A stretch of DNA of 7,364 bases from Candidatus Krumholzibacteriota bacterium. GTDB taxonomy: Bacteria > Krumholzibacteriota > Krumholzibacteriia > Krumholzibacteriales > Krumholzibacteriaceae. The notes under the pieces are model-generated. The model was given only the letters and a program-made list of their open reading frames with translations, did no database searches and was not told the DNA's origin. Of the stretch, positions 1-6,443 are shown in pieces. How positions within the stretch are numbered: the first letter of the stretch is position 1; each line of letters begins with the position of its first letter. The position numbers were made by a program, and so were the translations under genes. The stretch is from the NCBI GenBank assembly GCA_030672805.1, contig DAOVFR010000120.1, positions 1 through 7,364 of the forward strand, read 5' to 3'.

Positions 1-303
1 AAGCAGAACGTTGAGATCGCGCGGAAGATCATCGAGCTCACCGGCGCCGACGAAGGATTGCTCACTTTCATCACGGACCGTCCGGGGCACGATCGCCGCT
101 ACGCGCTCGAGACGGGGAAACTGAAGAAGCTCGGCTGGAAGAAAGGTGTAGGCTTCGACGAGGGTCTTGCACGCACGGTCAGGTGGTACAGGAGAAACGA
201 ACAATGGTGGCGGCCGATCAAGGGCGCTGCGTTCAAGAGGTACTACGCAAAGCTTTACAGGAAACGGATAAACGAGGCGCTTGAAAGGAAACACAAACAA
301 TGA
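1..303 (+). CDS. rfbB: dTDP-glucose 4,6-dehydratase, C-terminal 100 residues (5' partial)
   Basis: Frame 1 is open from the first base of the window to the TGA at 301-303, giving the last 100 residues of a protein whose start lies upstream. The run TFITDRPGHDRRYA followed by LGWKKG, FDEGL and a WYRRNEQWWRPIK tail is the C-terminal signature of RmlB/RfbB/RffG enzymes, short-chain dehydrogenase/reductase proteins that use NAD to convert dTDP-glucose to dTDP-4-keto-6-deoxyglucose in the cytoplasm. That product is the branch point to dTDP-rhamnose and to amino-deoxysugars such as dTDP-Fuc4NAc. The Rossmann glycine motif and the YxxxK catalytic pair are outside the window, so activity cannot be judged. 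The tail after the WWRP motif is lysine- and arginine-rich (residues 83-99 of the visible part). The gene overlaps wecB by 4 bases (ATGA), which suggests one polycistronic message and translational coupling. The family call is strong; which sugar it serves is inference. Confidence 0.93.
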   Translation, partial: KQNVEIARKIIELTGADEGLLTFITDRPGHDRRYALETGKLKKLGWKKGVGFDEGLARTVRWYRRNEQWWRPIKGAAFKRYYAKLYRKRINEALERKHKQ

Positions 304-1388
304 GAGCAGCGGTTGTCGTGGGTGCGCGGCCCAACTTCATGAAGGCCGCACCCCTGATCCGGGAGTTCAGGACCAGGGGGAAGGTGGATCCGCTTCTCGT
401 GCATACGGGCCAGCATTATGACGAGAACATGTCGAAAATCTTCTTCGAGGATCTCGAGCTTCCAGAACCGGACCTGTACCTCGGCGCGGGATCGGGCACG
501 CACGCCGAGCAGACGGGAAAGATCATGGTGGCATTCGAGGAGATCGTCGCGCGTGAGAAGCCGGATATCATTATCGTCGTCGGCGACGTGAATTCGACGC
601 TTGCCTGTTCGCTCGTCGGAGCAAAACAGCTTGTCAAGGTGGCCCACGTCGAGTCGGGCCTGAGGAGTTTCGACCTGACGATGCCCGAAGAGGTCAACCG
701 GATGGTCACCGACATTCTGTCGAATTTCTGCTTCACCACTTCTCCGGAGGCGAGGGAAAACCTCGAGCGCGAGGGCGTCGATTCCGAACGGATCTTCTTC
801 GTTGGCAATATCATGATCGATTCGCTGCTTTTCTACCTTAAAAAAGCGGAAAGGTCCGGCATCCTCGACGGGTTGGGCTTGCGGGAGAAAGGCTATGCGC
901 TCGTTACGCTTCACCGCCCCTCCAACGTCGATGACCCCGAGGTGTTCGAGGGGATATGGAACGCGATGCTCGAGATCTCGGAATCCCTCCCGGTCGTCTT
1001 TCCCGTCCACCCGCGCACCCGCAAGGTCATCGATTCGGATACCGGCCGTTTCAGGCGTTCCGCGGACCTAAGGCTGATCGACCCAATCGGCTATCTCGAT
1101 TTCGTCCGGGCGTTGAAGTCCGCCGCGCTCGTTCTGACCGATTCGGGAGGAATCCAGGAGGAAACAACGGTCCTCGGCGTTCCCTGTCTTACCGCCCGCC
1201 ACAACACCGAGCGGCCGATTACGATAGAGATGGGTACGAACGTTCTTGTGGGCACGGACCGCGACAGGATTGTCACCGAGGCGAGGAAGGTGCTCGCCGG
1301 AGGCCGGGGGCGGGGTAATATTCCGCCGCTCTGGGACGGCAAGACGGCCGGCCGGATAACGGATGTTCTCGAGAAACACTTTCCCTGA
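300..1388 (+). CDS. wecB: UDP-N-acetylglucosamine 2-epimerase (non-hydrolysing)
   Basis: The 362-residue protein has the usual length of the non-hydrolysing epimerase, which interconverts UDP-GlcNAc and UDP-ManNAc in the cytoplasm and so supplies ManNAc or ManNAcA for surface polysaccharides. Family motifs appear in order: GARPNFMKAAPLI (residues 8-20), HTGQHYD (35-41), VVGDVNST (93-100), HVESGLRS (116-123), MPEEVNR (128-134), LHRPSN (204-209), FPVHPRT (234-240), TDSGGIQEE (280-288) and the HNTERPIT loop (301-308). The residues matching E. coli WecB Asp95, Glu117, Glu131 and His213 are present as D96, E118, E130 and H205, so the enzyme should be active. The start is the ATG that overlaps the preceding TGA, with an AAGGAA ribosome binding site at 285-290. 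No UDP-ManNAc dehydrogenase (WecC) follows here, so whether the product is oxidised to ManNAcA cannot be told. Confidence 0.96.
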   Translation: MRAAVVVGARPNFMKAAPLIREFRTRGKVDPLLVHTGQHYDENMSKIFFEDLELPEPDLYLGAGSGTHAEQTGKIMVAFEEIVAREKPDIIIVVGDVNSTLACSLVGAKQLVKVAHVESGLRSFDLTMPEEVNRMVTDILSNFCFTTSPEARENLEREGVDSERIFFVGNIMIDSLLFYLKKAERSGILDGLGLREKGYALVTLHRPSNVDDPEVFEGIWNAMLEISESLPVVFPVHPRTRKVIDSDTGRFRRSADLRLIDPIGYLDFVRALKSAALVLTDSGGIQEETTVLGVPCLTARHNTERPITIEMGTNVLVGTDRDRIVTEARKVLAGGRGRGNIPPLWDGKTAGRITDVLEKHFP

Positions 1389-1395
1389 TCCCTGC

Positions 1396-2898
1396 ATGGA
1401 GTCGAAACAGTCACACGAAGGTTCCCTCACGGCCGGTTACTTCTGGTCGTTCGGATCGACGGCGCTGCCGCTCGTCAGCGTATTTGTCACGTCCCTTATC
1501 ATCGCCCGGTGGATGGGCCCGCACGTGGTGGGGCTGATCAACTGGACGATGGCGCTCACGACTGTTTTTCTCATCGTCGGTAAATTCGGTATCGGGAACG
1601 CCGCTTCGAGGATGATTTCCGAGTACCAGGTGTCGGCGGCCTGGAAGATCCCAGGCATCATACGGACAAGCCTGATCCTGAGACTTTTCTTTACGGTCCC
1701 CGCGGCGGCCGTTATGGCGCTGTTTGCCCGGACGCTGTCCGAATTTTTCGGGGAGCCGGTCCTGCTTCCGCTCTTCCGCCTGGGCGCGATCCTCGCCGTC
1801 GCCGTCAGCCTCAACGAGCTGTCGGCCCTTATGATACTCGGCCTCAAGCGTTTCCGGACACTCTTCGTAATGCGGCTCTCGATGTTGATCCTGCGCGTGG
1901 GTTTTGTAGTTGCCGCGGCAGTGCTTGCTCTCGATGCCGAGGGTGTGATCGGCGGGTATTCCATCGCTGCATTCCTGCCGGCACTCGCCGTTTTCGGTAT
2001 CCTTGCACGAATCGGACCGCACGCGGCGGGAATGCGATACCGGGAGCCGATACGGGGGAGGCTTTTCAAGCTCAGCGCCACACTGGCGGTGAGCGGCGCA
2101 TCCGTGACGATCTATTCGCTTCTCGATAAACTGATGCTGGGCAGGTTTGAGGGGGCGACACAGGTAGGTCTTTATTCTGTTGCGCGGAACCTTGTTGAAA
2201 CCTCGCTCTTTCCCACATTCGCCCTGATCATGGTCCTTCGTCCGGCGTTGGCCGGTGAGTACACCTCGGGGGACGTGGAACGCTGTTCCTACCTCGTCAA
2301 TCGATCGATCCGGTACGCGATCTATTTCTCGGCCTGCGTGGTTGTCGTGTTCGCCTGTCTTGCGCGACCGCTCGTTACCGGTTTGTACACCGGCAAATTC
2401 AGCGTCTCGGCCGACCTCCTGCTGTTGTTCCTTCCCCTGATCGTCATGAGAAGCATCGGTGCCGTAATCCTGCCGGGGTTGATCGCCGCCGACAAGGCGG
2501 GTACGTATGCGCTGCTGACGCTTGGAGGGGCCCTGCTGAACTTCGTGCTCAACATGCTGCTGATTCCATTATGGGGTGCACGGGGCGCGGTTGTGTCGAC
2601 ACTGTTCTCGTATATGCCGATCGAGGTATTGGGATTGCGGGCACTCGCGCGCGTGTTTCCACGGTTCTGGCACCGGACGGATACTTTCAGAGCCGCGATG
2701 ACGGTGGTAAGCGCTGTCGCAACCGCTGCGCTGTACAACCTGCTTGGCATCCGGCCGGAGACTCTCCCATTTGCCATTGCACTTGCGGTCGCGGTTACCG
2801 CCGTGTTCGTTGTGATGCTGCTTTTGTCGAGAGCGGTCACCGTCCGGGAGATAATGGATATTGCGAAACCCTTCATGCGGATAAACAGGAGGGCGTGA
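1396..2898 (+). CDS. Wzx-type polysaccharide / lipid-linked oligosaccharide flippase (MOP superfamily)
   Basis: This integral membrane protein of about 500 residues consists almost entirely of hydrophobic helices, roughly 12 to 14, as in Wzx/RfbX and related MOP-superfamily exporters. Recognisable family features are the N-terminal GYFWSFGSTALPL helix, the ARWMGP turn after it, and the DKLMLGRF...GLYSVARNL segment (about residues 244-264), which resembles the DK-hydrophobic-LG motif that opens the second half of many of these transporters. Its expected role is to flip undecaprenyl-diphosphate-linked sugar units from the cytoplasmic to the outer leaflet. I place the start at the ATG at 1396, 7 bases after the wecB stop. 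The same frame opens at an ATG at 1363 inside wecB, which would add 11 residues (MFSRNTFPDPC). Neither start has a good ribosome binding site, so the choice is uncertain. The position between wecB and a WecA-like transferase supports a polysaccharide role over peptidoglycan (MurJ). The exact substrate cannot be read from sequence. Confidence 0.88.
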   Translation: MESKQSHEGSLTAGYFWSFGSTALPLVSVFVTSLIIARWMGPHVVGLINWTMALTTVFLIVGKFGIGNAASRMISEYQVSAAWKIPGIIRTSLILRLFFTVPAAAVMALFARTLSEFFGEPVLLPLFRLGAILAVAVSLNELSALMILGLKRFRTLFVMRLSMLILRVGFVVAAAVLALDAEGVIGGYSIAAFLPALAVFGILARIGPHAAGMRYREPIRGRLFKLSATLAVSGASVTIYSLLDKLMLGRFEGATQVGLYSVARNLVETSLFPTFALIMVLRPALAGEYTSGDVERCSYLVNRSIRYAIYFSACVVVVFACLARPLVTGLYTGKFSVSADLLLLFLPLIVMRSIGAVILPGLIAADKAGTYALLTLGGALLNFVLNMLLIPLWGARGAVVSTLFSYMPIEVLGLRALARVFPRFWHRTDTFRAAMTVVSAVATAALYNLLGIRPETLPFAIALAVAVTAVFVVMLLLSRAVTVREIMDIAKPFMRINRRA

Positions 2899-3032
2899 TG
2901 CGGAAAAAAATTGCTGGACAAACAACATGTTACATACCATTATGTCGCCCGTCCTCCGGCAACTCGTTCTTGACATCGACAGGGGAAAGCATGATTCTAG
3001 TAACACAAATGTATTCAAGGAGATATTCTTGA
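2898..3032 (+). CDS. possible 44-residue small protein bridging flippase and transferase genes
   Basis: An ATG at 2898 shares its A with the flippase stop (TGATG) and sits 4 bases after a near-perfect ribosome binding site, AGGAGGG at 2887-2893. The frame runs 44 codons to a TGA at 3030-3032, which overlaps the TTG start of the next gene (TTGA). Both junctions have the form of coupled operon genes. The product begins MRKKIAGQTTCYIPLC, has a CX4C pair (C11, C16), is basic, has no clear membrane helix and matches no family I recognise. Against it: codons such as aca, ata, tta, cta and gta are unlike the GC-rich neighbours; the stretch 2901-3028 is only about 42% G+C (54 of 128 bases), like the other intergenic gap here; and the AGGAGGG also encodes the flippase's last Arg codons. 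It could be a real small gene, a translated leader controlling the transferase, or plain intergenic DNA. Confidence 0.3.
   Translation: MRKKIAGQTTCYIPLCRPSSGNSFLTSTGESMILVTQMYSRRYS
2970..2998 (+). promoter_or_regulatory. possible sigma70-type promoter for the transferase gene
   Basis: A perfect -35 hexamer TTGACA (2970-2975) is followed after 17 bases by GATTCT (2993-2998), a weak -10 match that keeps the important A at position 2 and T at position 6. Transcription would begin near 3005, just ahead of the ribosome binding site at 3017 and the TTG at 3029. The lower G+C of the surrounding 130 bases fits a regulatory region. The -10 is poor and the host's promoter consensus is unknown, so this is tentative. 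If it is used, the resulting transcript would omit the start of the candidate small gene. Confidence 0.3.
3017..3024 (+). promoter_or_regulatory. ribosome binding site that sets the TTG start of the transferase
   Basis: AAGGAGAT at 3017-3024 is a strong Shine-Dalgarno sequence, with AGGAG ending 6 bases before the TTG at 3029. The in-frame ATG codons upstream at 2927 and 2942 lack a comparable site and would add about 30 polar residues unlike the start of any WecA/MraY protein. Starting at TTG puts the first membrane helix at the very N-terminus, as the family expects. Confidence 0.65.
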
Positions 3033-4135
3033 CACCCTTCGGGCTCGTTGTAACTTTTGTACTGTCGTTCTTCTTCGGGCATTTCTTCACTCCGCTCGTG
3101 CGTGGTATGGCCGTCAGGTGGAAGATATGTGAGAAGCCGAACGGGCGGACGATCAGGGATATTGCGCACATCGGCGGCGTCGCGATCATCGGCGCCATCC
3201 TGTTCACGTTGATCCCCGTGTTTCTTTTCTTTCTTCCCGCCGATCCTCTCTACAGTGCGTTTCTGCCTGTTTTCATAGCAAGCGGGTTTCTCATTTTTCT
3301 GCTCGGAATCATCGACGATCTCCGCAGCCTGCACTATCTTTACAAGCTCTCGTTCCAGGTCGCAGTGTCGATATCCGTCTCGGCGGGTGGGATCGGCCTG
3401 CTGGATCATTTCGGTCTCATGCACTTGACGGCAGGTACTGCCCTCATTGTGTTCGTCGCGGTCACGCTATGGATGCTCGCAATCACAACGTCGTTCAACC
3501 TGGTCGACGGGATAGATGGGCTTGCCTCGGGCATATCGATCATCTCCGCATTGTCGTTTGTCGTGGCGGGATTTCTTTTCCATCAGCCTGTCGTCATCGC
3601 TCTCTCGCTCGTCGTTTTCGGCTCGGTGTCAGCTTTCCTCCGGTTCAACTTCCCGCCTGCAAAGATATTCATGGGCGACTCGGGAAGCCTGTTTCTCGGG
3701 TTGATGTTCGGGCTGATATCCCTGCTCACGATCGTTTCGGGAAAGGATCTCTTTTACAGGATATCGGGAAGCATTATCGTATTGAGTGTCCCCCTGCTCG
3801 ATACGGTCCTGGCGTCGCTCAGGCGCAAGCTCACGGGCCGGCCAGTGTTCGAGGCGGATCTCAAGCACCTCCATCACGTGCTGCTCTACCGGTACAAATC
3901 GGTCAGGAGGGTGGACCTTATCCTCTGGAGCCTGTCGGCCGTATTCGGTCTGCTCGGTGTTATCACGATGCGTGGTTCCATGACCGCCCTGCTTCTCGCG
4001 GCGGCGCTGGAGGCCGCCGTGTTCACCGTTGCACTTCGCAGCATGGTAAATTTCAGGATCACACGTGAGAAGGCGGAGGAGATACTGAGCTGTTGCGGGA
4101 TCAGCACTTCACGGATGGTACCGCGCGGAGAATAA
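3029..4135 (+). CDS. WecA/TagO-family undecaprenyl-phosphate N-acetylhexosamine-1-phosphate transferase (glycosyltransferase 4)
   Basis: With the TTG start the protein has 368 residues and about ten or eleven membrane helices. It carries all the landmarks of the polyprenyl-phosphate HexNAc-1-phosphate transferase family: RTIRDIAHIGGVAI (residues 40-53, the early cytoplasmic substrate loop), LGIIDDLRSL (92-101, the Mg-binding DD pair at 96-97), NLVDGIDGLASG (157-168), KIFMGDSGSLFLG (212-224) and the HLHH motif (280-283) in the last large cytoplasmic loop. It should transfer a HexNAc-1-phosphate, most likely GlcNAc-1-P from UDP-GlcNAc, onto undecaprenyl phosphate at the inner membrane and so start a lipid-linked glycan. 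The HLHH motif and the surrounding polysaccharide genes favour WecA/TagO over MraY. A longer reading begins at an ATG at 2927 (402 residues); I prefer TTG because of its ribosome binding site and the family's usual N-terminus. The C-terminus (about 340-368) is a short charged cytoplasmic tail ending in a CC pair at 355-356, of unknown meaning. Donor sugar is not determined. Confidence 0.93.
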   Translation: MTPFGLVVTFVLSFFFGHFFTPLVRGMAVRWKICEKPNGRTIRDIAHIGGVAIIGAILFTLIPVFLFFLPADPLYSAFLPVFIASGFLIFLLGIIDDLRSLHYLYKLSFQVAVSISVSAGGIGLLDHFGLMHLTAGTALIVFVAVTLWMLAITTSFNLVDGIDGLASGISIISALSFVVAGFLFHQPVVIALSLVVFGSVSAFLRFNFPPAKIFMGDSGSLFLGLMFGLISLLTIVSGKDLFYRISGSIIVLSVPLLDTVLASLRRKLTGRPVFEADLKHLHHVLLYRYKSVRRVDLILWSLSAVFGLLGVITMRGSMTALLLAAALEAAVFTVALRSMVNFRITREKAEEILSCCGISTSRMVPRGE

Positions 4136-4143
4136 TATCAACG

Positions 4144-4174
4144 TTAACAATTGCCTTTTTCATCTCTGTATGAT
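4144..4174 (+). promoter_or_regulatory. possible promoter ahead of the HemC-like/serS genes
   Basis: The 91-base gap 4136-4226 is AT-richer than the genes around it (39 of 91 bases G or C). It holds a good -10 hexamer, TATGAT, at 4169-4174. The best -35 match is TTAACA at 4144-4149 with a long 19-base spacer; TAACAA at 4146-4151 would give 17 bases but is a poorer hexamer. The spacing makes this tentative, but this gap and the one at 2899-3028 are the only places in the window where a new transcript could plausibly begin. AATTGCC at 4150-4155 and GGCCAATT at 4193-4200 could pair imperfectly, but no terminator hairpin with a U tract is visible. Confidence 0.3.
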
Positions 4175-4214
4175 AGCGTTTCGTGGAGTCATCGGCCAAT
4201 TCTCGTAAAAACCC

Positions 4215-4219
4215 AGGAG
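4215..4219 (+). promoter_or_regulatory. ribosome binding site that sets the TTG start of the HemC-like gene
   Basis: AGGAG lies 7 bases before the TTG at 4227. An in-frame TAA at 4206-4208 rules out any start further upstream, and the first residues after this TTG already align with the N-terminal strand of hydroxymethylbilane synthase, so the TTG start is well supported. Confidence 0.65.
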
Positions 4220-4226
4220 TCGTGGT

Positions 4227-5159
4227 TTGAGTACCAGGAGAAACCTTATCTTTCACGGCAGGAGCGAACCGGCCTCGGCGGCGAGACTCTCCAGGGCCGT
4301 TGATCTGCTTCGCGAGGCCAATCCGAAGCAAGGTTTCACGCCGTACGGTAAGGGGGAACGCGCCAAGCAGGTAATGACGAAGAGGAGCGATGCGGCAATG
4401 AGCGCATTCCATCTGTTCCAGATGCTGCTCAGGAAAGAGATCGACATCGCTATCATGGACATCCGGGAAATGCCTTTCAAGCCGCAGCCGAAGCTCGAGC
4501 TTGCAGCGGTGCCGGCGCGAGCGAATCCGTTCGACGTTCTGATCTCGAACGGGGAATGCATACTCGACGATCAGCCGGAAAGCGCGAATCTTGCCGTGGT
4601 CGATATCGTGAGCATGGGCCAGCTTCTCTATTACCGGCCGGACCTCGTGCTTGCCACGGTGGATGGTGAGTTCGAGGAACTCTACCGCCTGATGAAGAAC
4701 GGAAAGATAGAAGGTTTCGTGCAGGCGGCGGCCGATGTCGAGGCTCTGGGCAGGCAGGATACGGTGGCCGAGGTTTTCACATCGTCGATCTGCACGCCCG
4801 TTGCCGGACAGGGGGCTCTCGGTCTGATCGTCAGGAAATATGACAGGGCGGTGCATGCCGCATGCCGGTCGGTCAACGATCCCGCGAGTGAATTGGAAAT
4901 AGAGATGGAGAGGATGTTTCTGAGGGAGGTCGCGAAGGACGGCAGGGGTCCGGTCGGGGTGTTGGGGAGCGTCAATGAGAGTGGGCACAGGCTGGAGGCG
5001 GTGATCGTCTCGCCGGACGGGTGCGAGAAGTTCAGCGGTGCGATGGAAGGTAAGGTGGGCGGCGAGGAGAAGACGGTTAAAGCACTTGCCGGGGAGATCC
5101 TCTCCGCGGGTGGGGAGCAGATCATCGAGACGTTCAAGCGATCCCGGGAGGTCGAGTAG
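4227..5159 (+). CDS. hydroxymethylbilane synthase (HemC)-like protein lacking catalytic and cofactor residues
   Basis: The 310 residues cover the full length of hydroxymethylbilane synthase (about 313 in E. coli) and align along it by eye: IDIAIMDIREMP (72-83) with ADIAVHSMKDVP; ANPFDVLISN (99-108) with EDPRDAFVSN; RPDL (137-140); PVAGQGALGL (191-200) with PAVGQGAVGI; and the C-terminal domain with PDG at 263-265. True HemC condenses four porphobilinogens on a dipyrromethane cofactor bound to a cysteine. Here that cysteine (E. coli C242) aligns with G239, the SLRR arginines (R131, R132) with V128 and S129, R149 with D146, R155 with L152, and the K83-D84 pair with R80-E81. R11 is kept as R12. 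Ordinary tetrapyrrole synthesis is therefore unlikely. The two HemC substrate domains have a periplasmic-binding-protein-like fold, so a small-molecule-binding or regulatory role is possible, but that is inference. No other haem gene is in the window; serS follows after 5 bases. It starts at TTG. Confidence 0.8.
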   Translation: MSTRRNLIFHGRSEPASAARLSRAVDLLREANPKQGFTPYGKGERAKQVMTKRSDAAMSAFHLFQMLLRKEIDIAIMDIREMPFKPQPKLELAAVPARANPFDVLISNGECILDDQPESANLAVVDIVSMGQLLYYRPDLVLATVDGEFEELYRLMKNGKIEGFVQAAADVEALGRQDTVAEVFTSSICTPVAGQGALGLIVRKYDRAVHAACRSVNDPASELEIEMERMFLREVAKDGRGPVGVLGSVNESGHRLEAVIVSPDGCEKFSGAMEGKVGGEEKTVKALAGEILSAGGEQIIETFKRSREVE

Positions 5160-5164
5160 GCCTG

Positions 5165-6436
5165 ATGCTCGACAGGAAAGTCATCAGGAAGGACCCGGAG
5201 CGCGTCCGGGAAGGGATCCGGAAGAAAGGCGTGGAGTTTGATCTCGACGGCTTTCTCGAACTCGACGAGCGGCTCAGGTCGCTGATCACGGAGTCGGAAC
5301 GGCTCAAGCACGAGAGAAACGTCGTTTCCAACGAGATATCCCGCCTGAAAAAGGAGAAAAAGGACGCGACGGAGATCCTCACCGCGATGAAGCAGACATC
5401 GGTCAGTATCAAGGAAATCGATGCAGAGATAAAGACGATCTCCGCGCAATTGGACGAACTCGCACTGGTGATCCCGAATATTCCACACGATTCCGTCCCG
5501 TACGGTACCTGTCCCGACCACAACGTCGAGGTCCGGAGGTGGGGCGAGATTGATGAGCAGCCCTGCAGCCCCATGCCGCACTGGGAGATCGGCGAGAAGC
5601 TTGGCGTTCTCGATCTCGCAGCGGGAAGCACGCTCGGCGGGAGCGGGTTCATCGTTCTCCGCGGCGACGGTGCACTCCTGTCGAGGGCGCTGATCAACCT
5701 GATGCTCGATATCCACCGGCGCCAGGGGTACGAGGAACTCTCCGTGCCGTATTTGGTGACACGCGACTGCATGATCGGCACGGGCCAGCTCCCCAAGCTC
5801 GAGGAGGACATGTACCACTGCGAGAGAGACGGCCTGTTCCTGATCCCGACGGCCGAGGTGCCGGTGACCAATATCCACCGGGGAGAAATCCTCGACGGCG
5901 ACCGGCTGACGGTCAGGTACACCGCGTTCAGCCCCTGCTTCCGCAGGGAGGCGGGAAGCTACGGGCAGGAAACGAAGGGACTGATCCGTGTACACCAGTT
6001 TGACAAGGTCGAGATGGTCAAGTTCACACAGCCGGAACTTTCGTACGACGAACTCGAGTCGCTGCTGGATGACGCATGCGAAGTCCTCCAGGTGCTCGAG
6101 ATACCGTACAGGGTGATCGAACTCTGCAGCATGGATTTGAGTTTCAGCGCGGCGAAGTGTTACGACATCGAGACGTTCGCTCCCGGTTTGCAGCGGTGGC
6201 TGGAGGTTTCTTCCTGCAGCAACTTCGAGGATTTCCAGGCAAGGAGGGCGAACATACGGTTCCGACGGGCCAGGTCGCAGAAGCCCGAGTTCGTCCATAC
6301 GCTGAACGGGTCCGGGCTTGCCTTGCCGAGGGTGATCGCAACGATCCTGGAGCTTAACCTGACTCCTACCGGTAAAGTGCGGATTCCCAAGGCCCTCGTG
6401 CCATACATGGGCGGCATGGAGTATCTCGAGGAATGA
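5165..6436 (+). CDS. serS: seryl-tRNA synthetase
   Basis: At 423 residues this matches the usual bacterial SerRS, a homodimeric cytoplasmic class II synthetase that charges tRNA-Ser (and tRNA-Sec where present) with serine using ATP. Residues about 30-100 form the charged helical hairpin that grips the long variable arm of tRNA-Ser. The catalytic domain shows motif 1 (about 170-198, ending in the conserved VPYLV), the TAEVPVTN serine-binding segment (229-236), motif 2 (YTAFSPCFRREAGS, 252-265, then GLIRVHQFDKVEMVKF to 287), FSAAKCYD (327-334), SSCSNFEDFQARR (349-361) and motif 3 (HTLNGSGLALPR, 378-389, with the ATP-binding arginine at 389). All look functional. The usual GLAVGR of motif 3 reads GLALPR, a small variation that keeps the arginine. 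The ATG is 5 bases after the HemC-like stop, with only a weak GAGTAGG site (5154-5160), so translation is probably coupled to that gene. No T-box leader is present. Confidence 0.98.
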   Translation: MLDRKVIRKDPERVREGIRKKGVEFDLDGFLELDERLRSLITESERLKHERNVVSNEISRLKKEKKDATEILTAMKQTSVSIKEIDAEIKTISAQLDELALVIPNIPHDSVPYGTCPDHNVEVRRWGEIDEQPCSPMPHWEIGEKLGVLDLAAGSTLGGSGFIVLRGDGALLSRALINLMLDIHRRQGYEELSVPYLVTRDCMIGTGQLPKLEEDMYHCERDGLFLIPTAEVPVTNIHRGEILDGDRLTVRYTAFSPCFRREAGSYGQETKGLIRVHQFDKVEMVKFTQPELSYDELESLLDDACEVLQVLEIPYRVIELCSMDLSFSAAKCYDIETFAPGLQRWLEVSSCSNFEDFQARRANIRFRRARSQKPEFVHTLNGSGLALPRVIATILELNLTPTGKVRIPKALVPYMGGMEYLEE

Positions 6437-6443
6437 ATACGCG

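Noticed and set aside
255..1010. A 251-residue open frame on the - strand opposite wecB
   Set aside because: It is the complement of a clear wecB coding sequence, has no family features, and is explained by GC-rich codon structure.
2571..2897. The upstream part of the + strand frame that ends at 3032 (153 residues if read from 2571)
   Set aside because: This part lies inside the flippase gene in another frame and looks like a shadow. Only the portion from the ATG at 2898 has its own ribosome binding site and is worth considering.
2927..3028. ATG at 2927 as the start of the WecA-like transferase
   Set aside because: It would add 34 polar residues before the first membrane helix, has no clear ribosome binding site, and competes with a TTG at 3029 that has a strong one.
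4136..4226. Possible terminator after the transferase gene, from the imperfect pairing AATTGCC with GGCCAATT
   Set aside because: The arms are about 40 bases apart, pair only with a bulge, are AT-rich and lack a following T run, so there is no good intrinsic terminator.
4227..5159. Annotating the HemC-like gene simply as hemC (porphobilinogen deaminase)
   Set aside because: The overall alignment invites it, but the cofactor cysteine and the key substrate arginines are absent, so the canonical enzyme name would mislead.
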